DNA of 64,000 nucleotides. Origin: Ww85 sp963745765 (GTDB taxonomy: Bacteria; Desulfobacterota; Desulfobulbia; Desulfobulbales; Desulfocapsaceae). Below are positions 47,990 to 57,764 of the stretch, in pieces. Positions within the stretch are counted from its first letter, which is position 1, and each line of letters opens with the position of its first letter. Location: positions 41,083-105,082 of the forward strand of contig CAVUYQ010000023.1 of NCBI GenBank assembly GCA_963745765.1, in the 5' to 3' direction. The notes beneath the pieces are model-generated. The model had not been told where the DNA came from. It saw nothing but the letters and a program-made list of their open reading frames with translations, and ran no database searches. A program made the translations under genes and the position numbers.

Positions 47990-50500
47990 ATGAACTCTAA
48001 GAGCAACCAGACCAAAAAATTCCGGATCAACGACGGAGTCAAAGCTTGATGCTAAAGATGACCTGAAATCCCTTTCCATGCCCGATTTGCAAAAAGCTTT
48101 GGGGGCGTCACCGGAGGGACTCAGTCAGGCCGAGGCAGAGAAGCGGCTGAGCCAGTATGGTCCGAATGAACTTGAAGAAAAGAAAACTAATCCATTCCTG
48201 AAATTTCTCACCTATTTCTGGGGACCCATCCCTTGGATGATCGAAGTGGCGGTGATTCTATCCGCTCTGGTCAAGCATTGGCCGGATTTTTTCATTATTC
48301 TCCTTTTACTGGTTGCCAACGCCGTTGTTGCTTTCTGGGAAGAACATCAAGCCGGCAACGCCATCGCCGCCCTCAAGGCCAAGCTGGCAATCAAGGCCCG
48401 TGTCAAACGTGATGGCCAGTGGATCGCACCGGCGGCACGGGAGTTAGTGCCCGGTGACGTCATCCGCGTGCGTCTTGGCGACATTGTGCCGGCCGATGCA
48501 CGCCTGCTGGAGGGGGACCCGGTGGAAGTGGATCAGTCGGCTCTGACCGGAGAATCGTTGCCCGCCACGCGTAAACCCGGCGAAACCCTCTTTTCAGGTT
48601 CGATCATTCGCCAGGGTGAAATAGAAGCGCTGGTATATGCCACGGGTTCGAACACCTACTTCGGCAAGACGGCCCAGCTGGTGCAGGAAGTTCACACAGA
48701 CAGTCACTTTCAACGCGCCGTGCTGAAAATCGGTAATTATCTGATTATTCTCGCCGTAAGCCTGGTGGTGTTAATTCTGGTTGTTGCACTTTTCCGCGGC
48801 GACCAGATGCTCACCACGCTCCAGTTTGCCCTGGTGCTGACAGTAGCCGCTATTCCCGTAGCAATGCCGACGGTGTTGTCGGTAACGATGGCGGTCGGTG
48901 CCCGTCTGCTCGCTAAAAAAGAGGCGATTGTCAGCCGCCTCGTGGCCATTGAAGAATTGGCCGGAACGGATATTCTGTGCTCTGATAAAACCGGGACCCT
49001 TACCCAGAACAAACTGACCCTGGGAGATCCATTCAGCGTGAATGGCGTCTCGATAGACCAGGTAATTCTCAATGCCGCTCTGGCCTCACGCGCAGAAAAT
49101 CAAGATACCATTGACCTGGCTGTACTGGGTGGCCTGAAAAACGATCAGGCACTCAAAGGGTATCAGATGGTCCACTTCCAGCCCTTCGACCCGGTACACA
49201 AACGTACAGAGGCTACTATTAAACGGAAGACGGAAGCACCTTCAAAGTTGCTAAAGGCGCTCCTCAGATGATCCTTGAACTGTCGGCCAATGCAGAGCAG
49301 GTAAAATCCGTCGTCAATGAAGCGATTGACGGATTTGCCAAACGCGGCTTTCGTTCACTGGGAGTGGCAAGAACAGACGGTCAGGACCAGTGGCAGTTTC
49401 TTGGCGTGCTGCCGCTTTTCGATCCGCCAAGAGAAGACTCTAAAAAGACTATCGATAATGCACGCAAAATGGGCGTGAGCGTAAAAATGGTAACAGGCGA
49501 TCAACTGGCGATCGCCCGGGAAACCGCCGAACAACTCGGCTTGGGAAATAACATTCTCGATGCCAGCGGTTTCGTGGATACAAAACACCATGAGACGGGG
49601 CAGTTAGTCGAATCCATCGAGAAAGCCGATGGCTTTGCACAGGTGTTCCCTGAACACAAGTTCCATATTGTTGATGTTCTGCAGAAACAGGGACATATAG
49701 TCGGCATGACCGGAGACGGGGTGAATGATGCGCCTGCGTTAAAAAAAGCAGACTGCGGTATTGCCGTTTCAGGCGCAACGGACGCAGCGCGTGCAGCGGC
49801 GTCCATGGTACTGATGTCTCCCGGCCTGTCGGTAATCATTGATGCCATCAAGGAGAGCCGGAAAATATTTCAGCGGATGAACAGCTATGCTATTTACCGC
49901 ATCTGCGAGACCTTGCGTGTGTTGCTGTTCATGACGCTGGCAATCCTGATCTTCAATTTTTATCCTCTCACAGCGGTGATGATTGTTATGCTGGCTTTAC
50001 TCAACGATGGTGCCATCCTCTCCATTGCCTATGACAATGTTCATTACCAGGATAAGCCCGAAGCATGGAATATGCGAATGGTTCTCGGGGTTGCATCGGT
50101 GCTGGGCGTCATTGGACCTGTGGCGGCTTTCGGCCTGTTTTATCTTGGCGAGCGGGTATACCACCTCGACCGTGCGCACATTCAAACACTCATGTACCTG
50201 ATGCTGTCTGTGGCCGGACATCTGACGATATTTCTCACCCGTACACGCGGCCCATTCTGGTCGATTCGGCCTGCACGGATTTTACTGCTGGCCGTGTTAG
50301 GCACGCAAATTCTGGCAACATTGATCGCGGTTTATGGGGTGTTCATGACGCCACTGGGCTGGGGATGGGCACTATTTGTCTGGGGCTATGCACTGGTCTG
50401 GTTCCTTGTGAGCGACCGTGCAAAATTACTGGCATACCGGGTGTTCGATCCAACTTCCCCTCCCCTGCTCGCCAAGAAATCAGTTGATTTTACCTCGTAG
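47990..50500 (+). CDS. P-type H+-ATPase (P3A, plasma-membrane proton-efflux type), two frameshifts
   Basis: The gene encodes a P-type ATPase of about 835 residues. AGGAGG precedes ATG 47990. The first codons (MNSKSNQTK) join the rest only if one A is removed from the A6 run 48014-48019 (then NSGSTTESKLDAKDDLKS). The pump follows: VDQSALTGESLP (actuator), the phosphorylation site CSDKTGTLTQNK (about residue 335), and after a second break at 49225-49231 the nucleotide domain (DGSTFKVAKGAPQMI), MVTGDQ, and GMTGDGVNDAPAL. Restoring one A near 49227 fuses these. The M6 segment with LLNDGAILSIAYDN fits proton-exporting P3A pumps. It probably removes protons from the cytosol under acid or energy stress. 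Proton specificity is inferred from family motifs. Confidence 0.87.
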
Positions 50501-50552
50501 GAGGAGAAATGATTTGAATTGGCATAAATTCAGACCAGATGGATTGCGAACA

Positions 50553-50702
50553 AGGAGCGTGTCGGAGAAATACAATTTTTGCTCAGATCAAGGCATTGTA
50601 AGAAAATCAAGCGGAGCACATATACCTACTATCTGCGAGCATTGATTTTCTTACAATAACGATGAGTACTAGGGACAAAAGAGCTTTCTCCGACACGCTC
50701 CT
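50553..50702. mobile_element. MITE-like palindromic element, 150 bp, with 18-bp terminal inverted repeats
   Basis: AGGAGCGTGTCGGAGAAA (50553-50570) is exactly inverted as TTTCTCCGACACGCTCCT (50685-50702). Inside it, ATTGTAAGAAAATCAA (50595-50610) is exactly inverted as TTGATTTTCTTACAAT (50642-50657). So two nested perfect inverted repeats fold the whole unit into one long hairpin with a 31-base loop. There is no reading frame. This is the form of a miniature inverted-repeat element mobilised by a transposase elsewhere. I cannot name the parent family. No clear target duplication is visible. Confidence 0.8.
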
Positions 50703-50908
50703 AGGCAAGCGAAAGGAATAGCAGCAAACCAGCTTTAAACGTATTGTGCCGAATTATGCGGCAGGAACCGCTAAGAAAAGCTGTCAGCGTTGAGAGAAGC
50801 ACTTCCTGCAGGTGAATGCGAAACGGCATTGAACCTGCTGAAAGCGTGAGCAGATATAAACAGGACATGGACGCCTCGTCCAATCGGTAAGAAGATGGAG
50901 AATAAGCC

Positions 50909-53455
50909 ATGAGCCAACCAATACGTTCCAGCCATCCCCTCTACAGTCTGCTTCCCACGGAAGTTGAAGGATTCGACTCCCTGGCGGAGCTGGCCCTGGA
51001 TATGTACTCGATGTGGAATCACTACGCCGACAATGTGTGGCGGCAGATTGATCCTGTATTGTGGGGACTTACGCATAACCCATGGGTTGTCCTGCAGACG
51101 GTCTCACGTGAACGGATCGAGCATGTTCTGGACGATCCGGTATTCCGCAAAAGCGTTGATGACCAGGTAAAAAATCGGCGTCAGGCGATAGCCGCTCCCG
51201 CGTGGTTTCAACATAATCATTCCCGGAGTCCCTTGAACTGTGTTGCTTATTTCAGCCTGGAATTCATGTTGAGCGAAGCACTGCCTATTTACTCGGGCGG
51301 ACTTGGCAATGTTGCCGGCGATCAACTCAAAGCCGCCAGTGATCTGGGTGTACCGGTAGTCGGAATAGGACTGCTCTACCAGCAAGGCTATTTTCGCCAG
51401 GAGATTGACAAGGACGGCGCACAGCAGGCCCTCTTTCCATATAACGACCCGGGTCAGTTGCCGATCACCCCGTTACGCCGGGAAGACGGCGAGTGGTTGC
51501 GACTGGAGATTGCTCTCCCGGGCTACTCAGTCTGGTTGCGCACCTGGCAGGTTCAGGTCGGCAAGACGACACTTTATCTGCTGGACAGCAATGACGCGGC
51601 AAACTTTCCTCTTCATCGCGGTATTACCAGCGAATTGTACGGTGGTGGGCCGGAACTTCGTCTCAAGCAGGAACTGGTCCTCGGGATAGGCGGATGGCGG
51701 CTGCTGAAGGAACTTGGCATCCAGCCGGAAGTCTGCCATCTCAATGAAGGGCATGCGGCCTTCGCCGTGCTGGAGCGCGCGCGCAATTTCATGCAGGAGA
51801 ACGAGCAACCTTTCGACGTCGCCCTGACCGTCACGCGAGCGGGAAACCTGTTCACTACCCATACCGCTGTGGCTGCAGGTTTTGATCGATTCTCTCCGGC
51901 GCTTATCAAACAATATCTCGGCGGTTATGCCGAGCAGAAACTCGGCATAACACTTAATGAGCTGATGGCCCTTGGCAGACAGAACCCGAACGACAGTTCG
52001 GAAAGCTTCAACATGGCTTATCTGGCCATCCGGGGCAGCGGCGCGGTTAATGGCGTCAGCCGTCTGCATGGCGAAGTCAGCCGACAGCTCTTTGCGCCGC
52101 TTTTTCCGAAATGGCCGGTGGCTGAAGTACCTGTCAGGTACGTAACCAACGGCGTTCATGTGCCAACCTGGGACTCGGCTCAGGCCGATGACCTGTGGAC
52201 CGGGGCCTGTGGCAAAAACCGCTGGCTGGGGGTAACGGAACCGCTGGAAGAACAGATTCGCGGCGTCTCCGATAACAACCTCTGGCAATTTCGCGTCGCT
52301 GCAAGCAAATCTTTTGTCGAGTATACCCGTCAACGATTATCCCGACAACTGGCAGTCCACGGTGCATCGCACGAAGCAGTGGAAGAGGCAAAACAGTTAT
52401 TTGATCCGCGCGCGCTGACCCTCGGTTTTGCACGCCGGTTTGCGACCTACAAGCGGCCGAACCTGCTGCTGCACGATCCGCAACGTCTGTTGCGACTGCT
52501 GACCAATCCAGAACGGCCTGTACAGCTCATCATCGCAGGAAAGGCCCATCCGGACGACCGGGCCGGGCAGGCCCTCATTAAGGAATGGATCACCTTCATC
52601 CGCCGGCCGGAAGTCCGGCCGCACATCATCTTTTTGAGCGACTACGACATGTTGTTAACCGAACACCTGGTGCAGGGGGTTGATGTCTGGATCAACACGC
52701 CTCGACGACCATGGGAAGCATGCGGCACCAGCGGCATGAAGGTACTCGTCAACGGCGGCATTAATCTCTCCGAATTGGATGGCTGGTGGGCGGAGGCCTA
52801 TACCCCTGAGGTCGGGTGGGCGTTGGGAGATGGCGAGGAACATGACGACGACCCCGCCTGGGACGCGGCCGAAGCCGACGCGCTCTACAGCCTGCTGGAA
52901 CAGGAGGTAATCCCGGAGTTTTTTGCCCGCGACGAACAGGGTATCCCCACAGCCTGGGTGACACGGATGCGAGAAAGCATGGCACAGTTGACACCACGTT
53001 TTTCCGCCAACCGCACAGTGCGCGAATATACGATTCAACACTACCTCCCGGCTGCTTCAGCTTATCGCAGACGCGCTGCCGATAAAGGTGCGTTGGCCCG
53101 AGAGATTGTCGACCGGTTCCAAGCACTGGAACAGCAGTGGAGTATGATGAACTTTGGCGAAGTCAAGGTGGAGACCAAAGATGGTCAGCATATAGTTGAT
53201 ATCCAAATCTGCCTCAATGACATTGATCCAAAGGCGGTGCGGGTAGAATTGTATGCCGACGGAATGAACGGCGGCGAGCCCGTTCGGCAGGAGATGCAGC
53301 GCATTGACCAAGCGGCCGAAATGTCGGGCAGTACTCATTACCGCGGGGCAGTATCCGCGAGCCGCCCGCGTACAGATTACACGGCTCGAGTGCTGCCATA
53401 CCACTTCGATGCTTTGGTCCCCTTGGAAGACGCACGGATTCTTTGGCAGCAATGA
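50909..53455 (+). CDS. glgP: Alpha-glucan (glycogen/maltodextrin) phosphorylase
   Basis: The 848-residue protein is of the shorter alpha-glucan phosphorylase class with an N-terminal DUF3417-like domain (MYSMWNHYADNVWRQIDP). It continues with FSLEFMLSEALPIYSGGLG, HLNEGHAAF, RYVTNGVHVPTW, RRFATYKRPNLL, and the PLP-site block EACGTSGMKVLVNGG, whose Lys binds pyridoxal phosphate. It releases glucose-1-phosphate from storage glucans. GGAG lies 9 bases before the ATG. The MITE-like element sits 206 bases upstream, between this gene and the ATPase. The frame is intact. Confidence 0.92.
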   Translation: MSQPIRSSHPLYSLLPTEVEGFDSLAELALDMYSMWNHYADNVWRQIDPVLWGLTHNPWVVLQTVSRERIEHVLDDPVFRKSVDDQVKNRRQAIAAPAWFQHNHSRSPLNCVAYFSLEFMLSEALPIYSGGLGNVAGDQLKAASDLGVPVVGIGLLYQQGYFRQEIDKDGAQQALFPYNDPGQLPITPLRREDGEWLRLEIALPGYSVWLRTWQVQVGKTTLYLLDSNDAANFPLHRGITSELYGGGPELRLKQELVLGIGGWRLLKELGIQPEVCHLNEGHAAFAVLERARNFMQENEQPFDVALTVTRAGNLFTTHTAVAAGFDRFSPALIKQYLGGYAEQKLGITLNELMALGRQNPNDSSESFNMAYLAIRGSGAVNGVSRLHGEVSRQLFAPLFPKWPVAEVPVRYVTNGVHVPTWDSAQADDLWTGACGKNRWLGVTEPLEEQIRGVSDNNLWQFRVAASKSFVEYTRQRLSRQLAVHGASHEAVEEAKQLFDPRALTLGFARRFATYKRPNLLLHDPQRLLRLLTNPERPVQLIIAGKAHPDDRAGQALIKEWITFIRRPEVRPHIIFLSDYDMLLTEHLVQGVDVWINTPRRPWEACGTSGMKVLVNGGINLSELDGWWAEAYTPEVGWALGDGEEHDDDPAWDAAEADALYSLLEQEVIPEFFARDEQGIPTAWVTRMRESMAQLTPRFSANRTVREYTIQHYLPAASAYRRRAADKGALAREIVDRFQALEQQWSMMNFGEVKVETKDGQHIVDIQICLNDIDPKAVRVELYADGMNGGEPVRQEMQRIDQAAEMSGSTHYRGAVSASRPRTDYTARVLPYHFDALVPLEDARILWQQ

Positions 53456-53547
53456 TACGGTTGTTCAGGAATATGGTGATTGCCTGACAATTAATGTTGG
53501 TTACCATTCTATAGGCGGATTCCGTTATAGAAGCCATTTGGCGAATT

Positions 53548-55380
53548 ATGACAACACCAACAGAAACAGCCACGCCGGGAGATAAATCTCAACAACGCTC
53601 AGGGGGTGAGGAATATTACCCAAACAGCATAATGAAACATACGGAACATAAAAAAAGAGGGATGGGGCAGTTCCCGGCCACCGCAATCTGCGGCAACGAT
53701 ATTACCTCGTCGTGTTTATATGTTTCCGCTCTTGCCATCATCTATTCGGGAAGATGGGCTCCCCTCGTTCTGCTGCTGGTTTCCGGCGTCCTCTTCCTCT
53801 ACCGTGGCATTTACGCTGAAGTGGTTGGCGCCCTGCCGCTGAACGGTGGCGCCTACAATGCACTGCTCAACACAACAAGCAAGTTCAGGGCCTCAATCGC
53901 CGCCTGTCTTACCATCCTTTCCTATATGGCAACGGCAGTCATTTCCGCGAGTGAAGCATGCCATTATGCCCATACTTTTTTCCCCCCTCTCCCGGTAGAA
54001 CCGGCAACTATTGCCCTTCTTGGCGCTTTCATGGTCTTGAGCATTATCGGCATTACGGAATCGGCAATTGTCGCCATTATCATATTTATCTTTCACCTGG
54101 CAACTCTCGTGATTCTGCTCGGAGCCGGAATTTTTTTTATCTCTCAGCATGGCTTATCGACACTGCACCTGAACCTGGCAACCCCGACTCAGGGTGGACT
54201 CGGCCTTGCCCTCTTTTTTGGATTTTCCGCCTCTCTGCTCGGCATCTCCGGCTTTGAAAGCTCCGCCAACTTTGTTGAAGAACAGGCAGAAGGAGTCTTC
54301 CCCCTGACTTTACGCAATATGTGGTTTGCGGTCAGCTTTTTCAATCCGGCGATGGCCTTACTGGCACTGGCACTGATTCCGATCCCTCAGGTTACCGGTC
54401 ACCAGGACGCATTGCTCACCCACCTCGGCAACATCTCCGGCGGAGGATGGCTGGGATTTCTTGTTTCAATCGACGGTGCACTTGTCCTCTCCGGGGCCGT
54501 ACTTACCAGCTTTGTGGGCGTAAACGGGCTTGTCCATCGCATGACTCTTGATCGATGTCTCCCGCAGTTTCTCCTCAAGAAATGCCGCCGGGGAACAACA
54601 CATCGCATTATCATCGCCTTCTTTCTCCTCTGTATCTCCGTTCTCCTTATCACCGAAGGAGCCCTCCAGGCTCTCGCCGGAGTCTATACCATTTCATTCC
54701 TCTCGGTTATGGCCCTTTTCGCGTTAGGCAATCTTTTTCTCAAAACCAAGCGGGCCCAATTACCACGCCCCACCAGCGCACCCCTGATTAATGTATTGAT
54801 TGGTATTTCCGCCGTCGTCATTGGCCTGGTCGGGAATATCATAATGGACTTTCATTTTCTCCTGATGTTCATGGATTATTTCATTCCTGCCCTTATCCTT
54901 ATCTCAATAATGCTGGGACGGGTCACCATTCTCAATGCATTTCTCTTTATTGCCAGATCTCTGCTCAAGTTTTTCATACAGCGAATGACCTCCACGGCTC
55001 AGGCTATCAGGGCCCAGATAGAAAAAATAAATTCCCAGCAGATCGTCTTTTTCACGCGGGGTGACAATCTGGCAAATCTCAACAAGGCCATGCTCTACGT
55101 TCAACAGAATGAACATACTAACAGAATCAAAGTCGTCACCGTTGTCCCCCGTCTGGAAGAGGTCTCACCCAATCTCCAAAAAGATCTCGAGGTACTCAAT
55201 GAACTCTATCCTGAAATTGAAATCGAATTTGTCCCGTTAGCCGGCGCCTTTGGACCTGATCTCATCCAGCACCTATCTAAAGAATGGCAGATTCCGCCGA
55301 ATCTGATGTTTATCGGCTCCCCGGGAGATCATTTTATCTATGGGTTGGCTGATATGGGGGGTGTACGCCTGATTATCTGA
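53548..55380 (+). CDS. APC-superfamily amino acid permease with C-terminal Usp-like soluble domain
   Basis: The 610-residue protein has about twelve membrane segments (residues ~50-490). ATAICGNDITSSCLYVSALA is the APC helix-1 substrate-binding region, and GISGFESSANFVEEQ follows in segment 6. The last ~110 residues (QIVFFTRGDNLANLNKAMLYV through PPNLMFIGSPGDHF) are soluble and look like a degenerate universal-stress/regulatory domain. The substrate is probably an amino acid or related amine, not assignable. Upstream ribosome sites are weak. A later ATG at MKHTEHKKRGMG is an alternative start. The next gene begins just after the stop. Confidence 0.82.
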   Translation: MTTPTETATPGDKSQQRSGGEEYYPNSIMKHTEHKKRGMGQFPATAICGNDITSSCLYVSALAIIYSGRWAPLVLLLVSGVLFLYRGIYAEVVGALPLNGGAYNALLNTTSKFRASIAACLTILSYMATAVISASEACHYAHTFFPPLPVEPATIALLGAFMVLSIIGITESAIVAIIIFIFHLATLVILLGAGIFFISQHGLSTLHLNLATPTQGGLGLALFFGFSASLLGISGFESSANFVEEQAEGVFPLTLRNMWFAVSFFNPAMALLALALIPIPQVTGHQDALLTHLGNISGGGWLGFLVSIDGALVLSGAVLTSFVGVNGLVHRMTLDRCLPQFLLKKCRRGTTHRIIIAFFLLCISVLLITEGALQALAGVYTISFLSVMALFALGNLFLKTKRAQLPRPTSAPLINVLIGISAVVIGLVGNIIMDFHFLLMFMDYFIPALILISIMLGRVTILNAFLFIARSLLKFFIQRMTSTAQAIRAQIEKINSQQIVFFTRGDNLANLNKAMLYVQQNEHTNRIKVVTVVPRLEEVSPNLQKDLEVLNELYPEIEIEFVPLAGAFGPDLIQHLSKEWQIPPNLMFIGSPGDHFIYGLADMGGVRLII

Positions 55381-55433
55381 TGCAGGTTATTGCTCATCTC
55401 AAAACATCATTCAAAAACGCTAAGGTGCAGATA

Positions 55434-55940
55434 ATGTATGTGGTAAATAGTATGATCGGACTCATCCTCTTAACACTGGGTCGCAAGCTGTTCTGGCTAT
55501 TTGTCGGATGTGTCGGTTTTGTGTTCGGCTTGCAGATGGCAAACCAGTATCTGGGGGCGCAACCTTCCTGGATAGCCTGGGTTGTTGCGTTGCTGATCGG
55601 ACTGGTCGGCGCTTTGCTTGCTATCTTTTTTCAGACTTTGGCTATTGGTTTGGGTGGATTCGCTGCCGGAAGCGCTGTCACAGCGTATCTTACCTTATTG
55701 GCAGGAGTTGCCGTTCATCCCTTGATAAACGTGTTCGGTGGTATAATAGGTTTAATCCTGTTGATTGCATTATTCGACTGGGCACTTATTTTCCTCTCCT
55801 CGCTGGTTGGCGCCACCTTTATCGTTCAACCCCTGAACTTGAGTCTTCAGGCTGAGATTATCCTCTACGCGATCCTTGTTGTTATGGGGATAATCTTTCA
55901 GATCTTTTTATGGCGCGGACAAAGGCCAAGAACGAATTAA
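55434..55940 (+). CDS. Multi-pass membrane protein, DUF4203/TMEM198-like
   Basis: A 168-residue, very hydrophobic protein with about six membrane segments and many Gly and Leu residues (VGCVGFVFGLQ, GLGGFAAGSAVTAYL). The pattern recalls DUF4203/TMEM198-like proteins, but this is a visual impression. I start it at ATG 55434 with AAGGTG 6 bases upstream; the frame is open 18 codons further, to overlap the permease stop. It is probably translated with the permease gene. Confidence 0.6.
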   Translation: MYVVNSMIGLILLTLGRKLFWLFVGCVGFVFGLQMANQYLGAQPSWIAWVVALLIGLVGALLAIFFQTLAIGLGGFAAGSAVTAYLTLLAGVAVHPLINVFGGIIGLILLIALFDWALIFLSSLVGATFIVQPLNLSLQAEIILYAILVVMGIIFQIFLWRGQRPRTN

Positions 55941-56156
55941 TAGTTATCATAAAGCGTTTGGAATATTGGTAATTTCCAAAAACACCAGCATCGTATAAGG
56001 CATGCGAGAATACCTAAAAAATGAAGAAGCCAAATGGAAGATGACACATCAACGCCATCATTATTGTGTTATTTTTTCCCATGACCTGCCTGCTCTTGGT
56101 TATGGCTCTGGAGTTTATTACTACGTACTATAAATTTAACCCAATCTGCAAGGTGC

Positions 56157-57764
56157 TCATAATGTCCGGCTCTTCGAAGCTGATATTGCCTGGAGGGTGT
56201 TTAAGATATCGTGGTTGTTGATATTGTCAGCCACAAAGACTTCACCAACCTTCACAGGGAGCACTAATCGATTTGACTGGGCCAGTCTTTTTTTATCCCG
56301 GCTCATAGCATCGAGTATTGACCGGGGTGAAAGGTTTGTCGGTATTCGGTTTGGTAAACCAACCTTTTCCAGGACCAGATCGATACGGTCTTTAAGATCA
56401 TGATCACAATACCCCAGCCTTACTGAAAGGTCAGTTGCCGCTGCAAGACCCATTGCCACAGCCTCACCATGCCGAATAGCATTTTTACTTACCTTTTCTA
56501 TGGCATGGGCAAAGGTGTGTCCCATATTCAGCTGTTTCCTGATACCTTCATCAAAGGGATCCTTTTGCACATAGGAAATTTTCACCTGTATGGCTTGAGC
56601 GACAAGACTTTGGATTTCAGAATGAGACGAGTGTAATGAATCAGTTTTCAAGGGCCAATCCCCTTGCTCAACTTTTTCAAAAAGATCAATGTCAGCCAAT
56701 AAACCGTGCTTGATGACTTCAGCCATGCCAGAGATTAATTCCTCGGCGGGAAGCGTCATGAGCGTGGCCACATCTGCTAAAACAAGGGATGGTTGTTTGA
56801 AACTGCCTATGAGGTTTTTCCCCTGGGGTAAATCAATACTGTTTTTACCGCCAATGGAGGTATCGGCCATGGCCAGTAAACTGGTGGGACACTGCACAAA
56901 ATTGACGCCACGCATAAAGGTCGCGGCAACAAATCCGGCAATATCACCAACGACACTCCCCCCCAGAGCGACTATTGTTCCAGCCCTGTCAAATCCTACA
57001 TCCAGAAGTTGATCGTAGATTGCCTGTATAGTTGTCAGTGTTTTTTGCCGCCGACCTGATGGAATAGTGATGACATGATCAACGGAACCGCAGCTTTGTG
57101 AATAAAGCTTGCCGACTGCCGTGTCAGTGATCACTATCAGCATGCCATCGGTTCCAGCCAGTTGACGGGTGAAGGGTAAAATGCCATTACCAACGATAAA
57201 TTCATAGGGATGGGTAGGAGTATCGATGGCAAAGCGTTCCTGACTCTTTTGCATGAAATCGAGTAGATTGTCTGTTAGATCAGATGGATGCGCGTCGTCT
57301 GTTGCCAATTTCAGAAAACGCTGGTACCCCTTTTTCCTTTTCTGTAAAAGCTCTATGATCTGCTCGCTTGGATTTGGTACGTCAAGCAACGGCCTGCGAT
57401 TATCTTTGTCGCCCTCTAGTCGTGACAATATTTCCTGTGGCGTAGCTACCAGGCAAAAAACCCTTCCTTTGCTGCTTAATGCTTCTACGTTAGAGGGATC
57501 GAGCATCATACGCCCTCCAGTTGATATAACCAGCCCCTCTCTTTCCCCCAATTCTTTGGCAATGTCCGCTTCCATCTTACGAAAGGCAGGCTCACCCAAC
57601 TCTTCAAAAATCTGCGGGATAGTAAGCCCCTGGCGCTCTTCAATCAGCCGATCCGTGTCAACAAACTCACGCTTCAGCTTTTCGGCCAGCAATTTGCCAA
57701 CGGTCGTTTTTCCCGTACCCATGAAGCCGGTAAAGATAATGTTTTTTTTGTCTTCGTTTTGCAT
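56157..57764 (-). CDS. aroKB: Shikimate kinase / 3-dehydroquinate synthase fusion
   Basis: The 535-residue fusion has an N-terminal shikimate kinase (1-~170) with Walker A GFMGTGKTTVGK, the Mg/shikimate residues DTD (36-38), FRKME, and DNRRPLL. A 3-dehydroquinate synthase follows (~185-530) with GGSVVGDIAGFVAA, CPTSLLAMADTSIGGK, MAEVIKHG and NMGHTFAHAIEK. Both act in the shikimate pathway, so the fusion couples non-adjacent steps. Oddities: the kinase GGG loop is GGR (83-85), and the synthase has GGS for GGG and GGKN for GGKT. These could be lineage features or signs of altered substrate. It is read divergently from aroD. Confidence 0.87.
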   Translation of the reverse strand: MQNEDKKNIIFTGFMGTGKTTVGKLLAEKLKREFVDTDRLIEERQGLTIPQIFEELGEPAFRKMEADIAKELGEREGLVISTGGRMMLDPSNVEALSSKGRVFCLVATPQEILSRLEGDKDNRRPLLDVPNPSEQIIELLQKRKKGYQRFLKLATDDAHPSDLTDNLLDFMQKSQERFAIDTPTHPYEFIVGNGILPFTRQLAGTDGMLIVITDTAVGKLYSQSCGSVDHVITIPSGRRQKTLTTIQAIYDQLLDVGFDRAGTIVALGGSVVGDIAGFVAATFMRGVNFVQCPTSLLAMADTSIGGKNSIDLPQGKNLIGSFKQPSLVLADVATLMTLPAEELISGMAEVIKHGLLADIDLFEKVEQGDWPLKTDSLHSSHSEIQSLVAQAIQVKISYVQKDPFDEGIRKQLNMGHTFAHAIEKVSKNAIRHGEAVAMGLAAATDLSVRLGYCDHDLKDRIDLVLEKVGLPNRIPTNLSPRSILDAMSRDKKRLAQSNRLVLPVKVGEVFVADNINNHDILNTLQAISASKSRTL

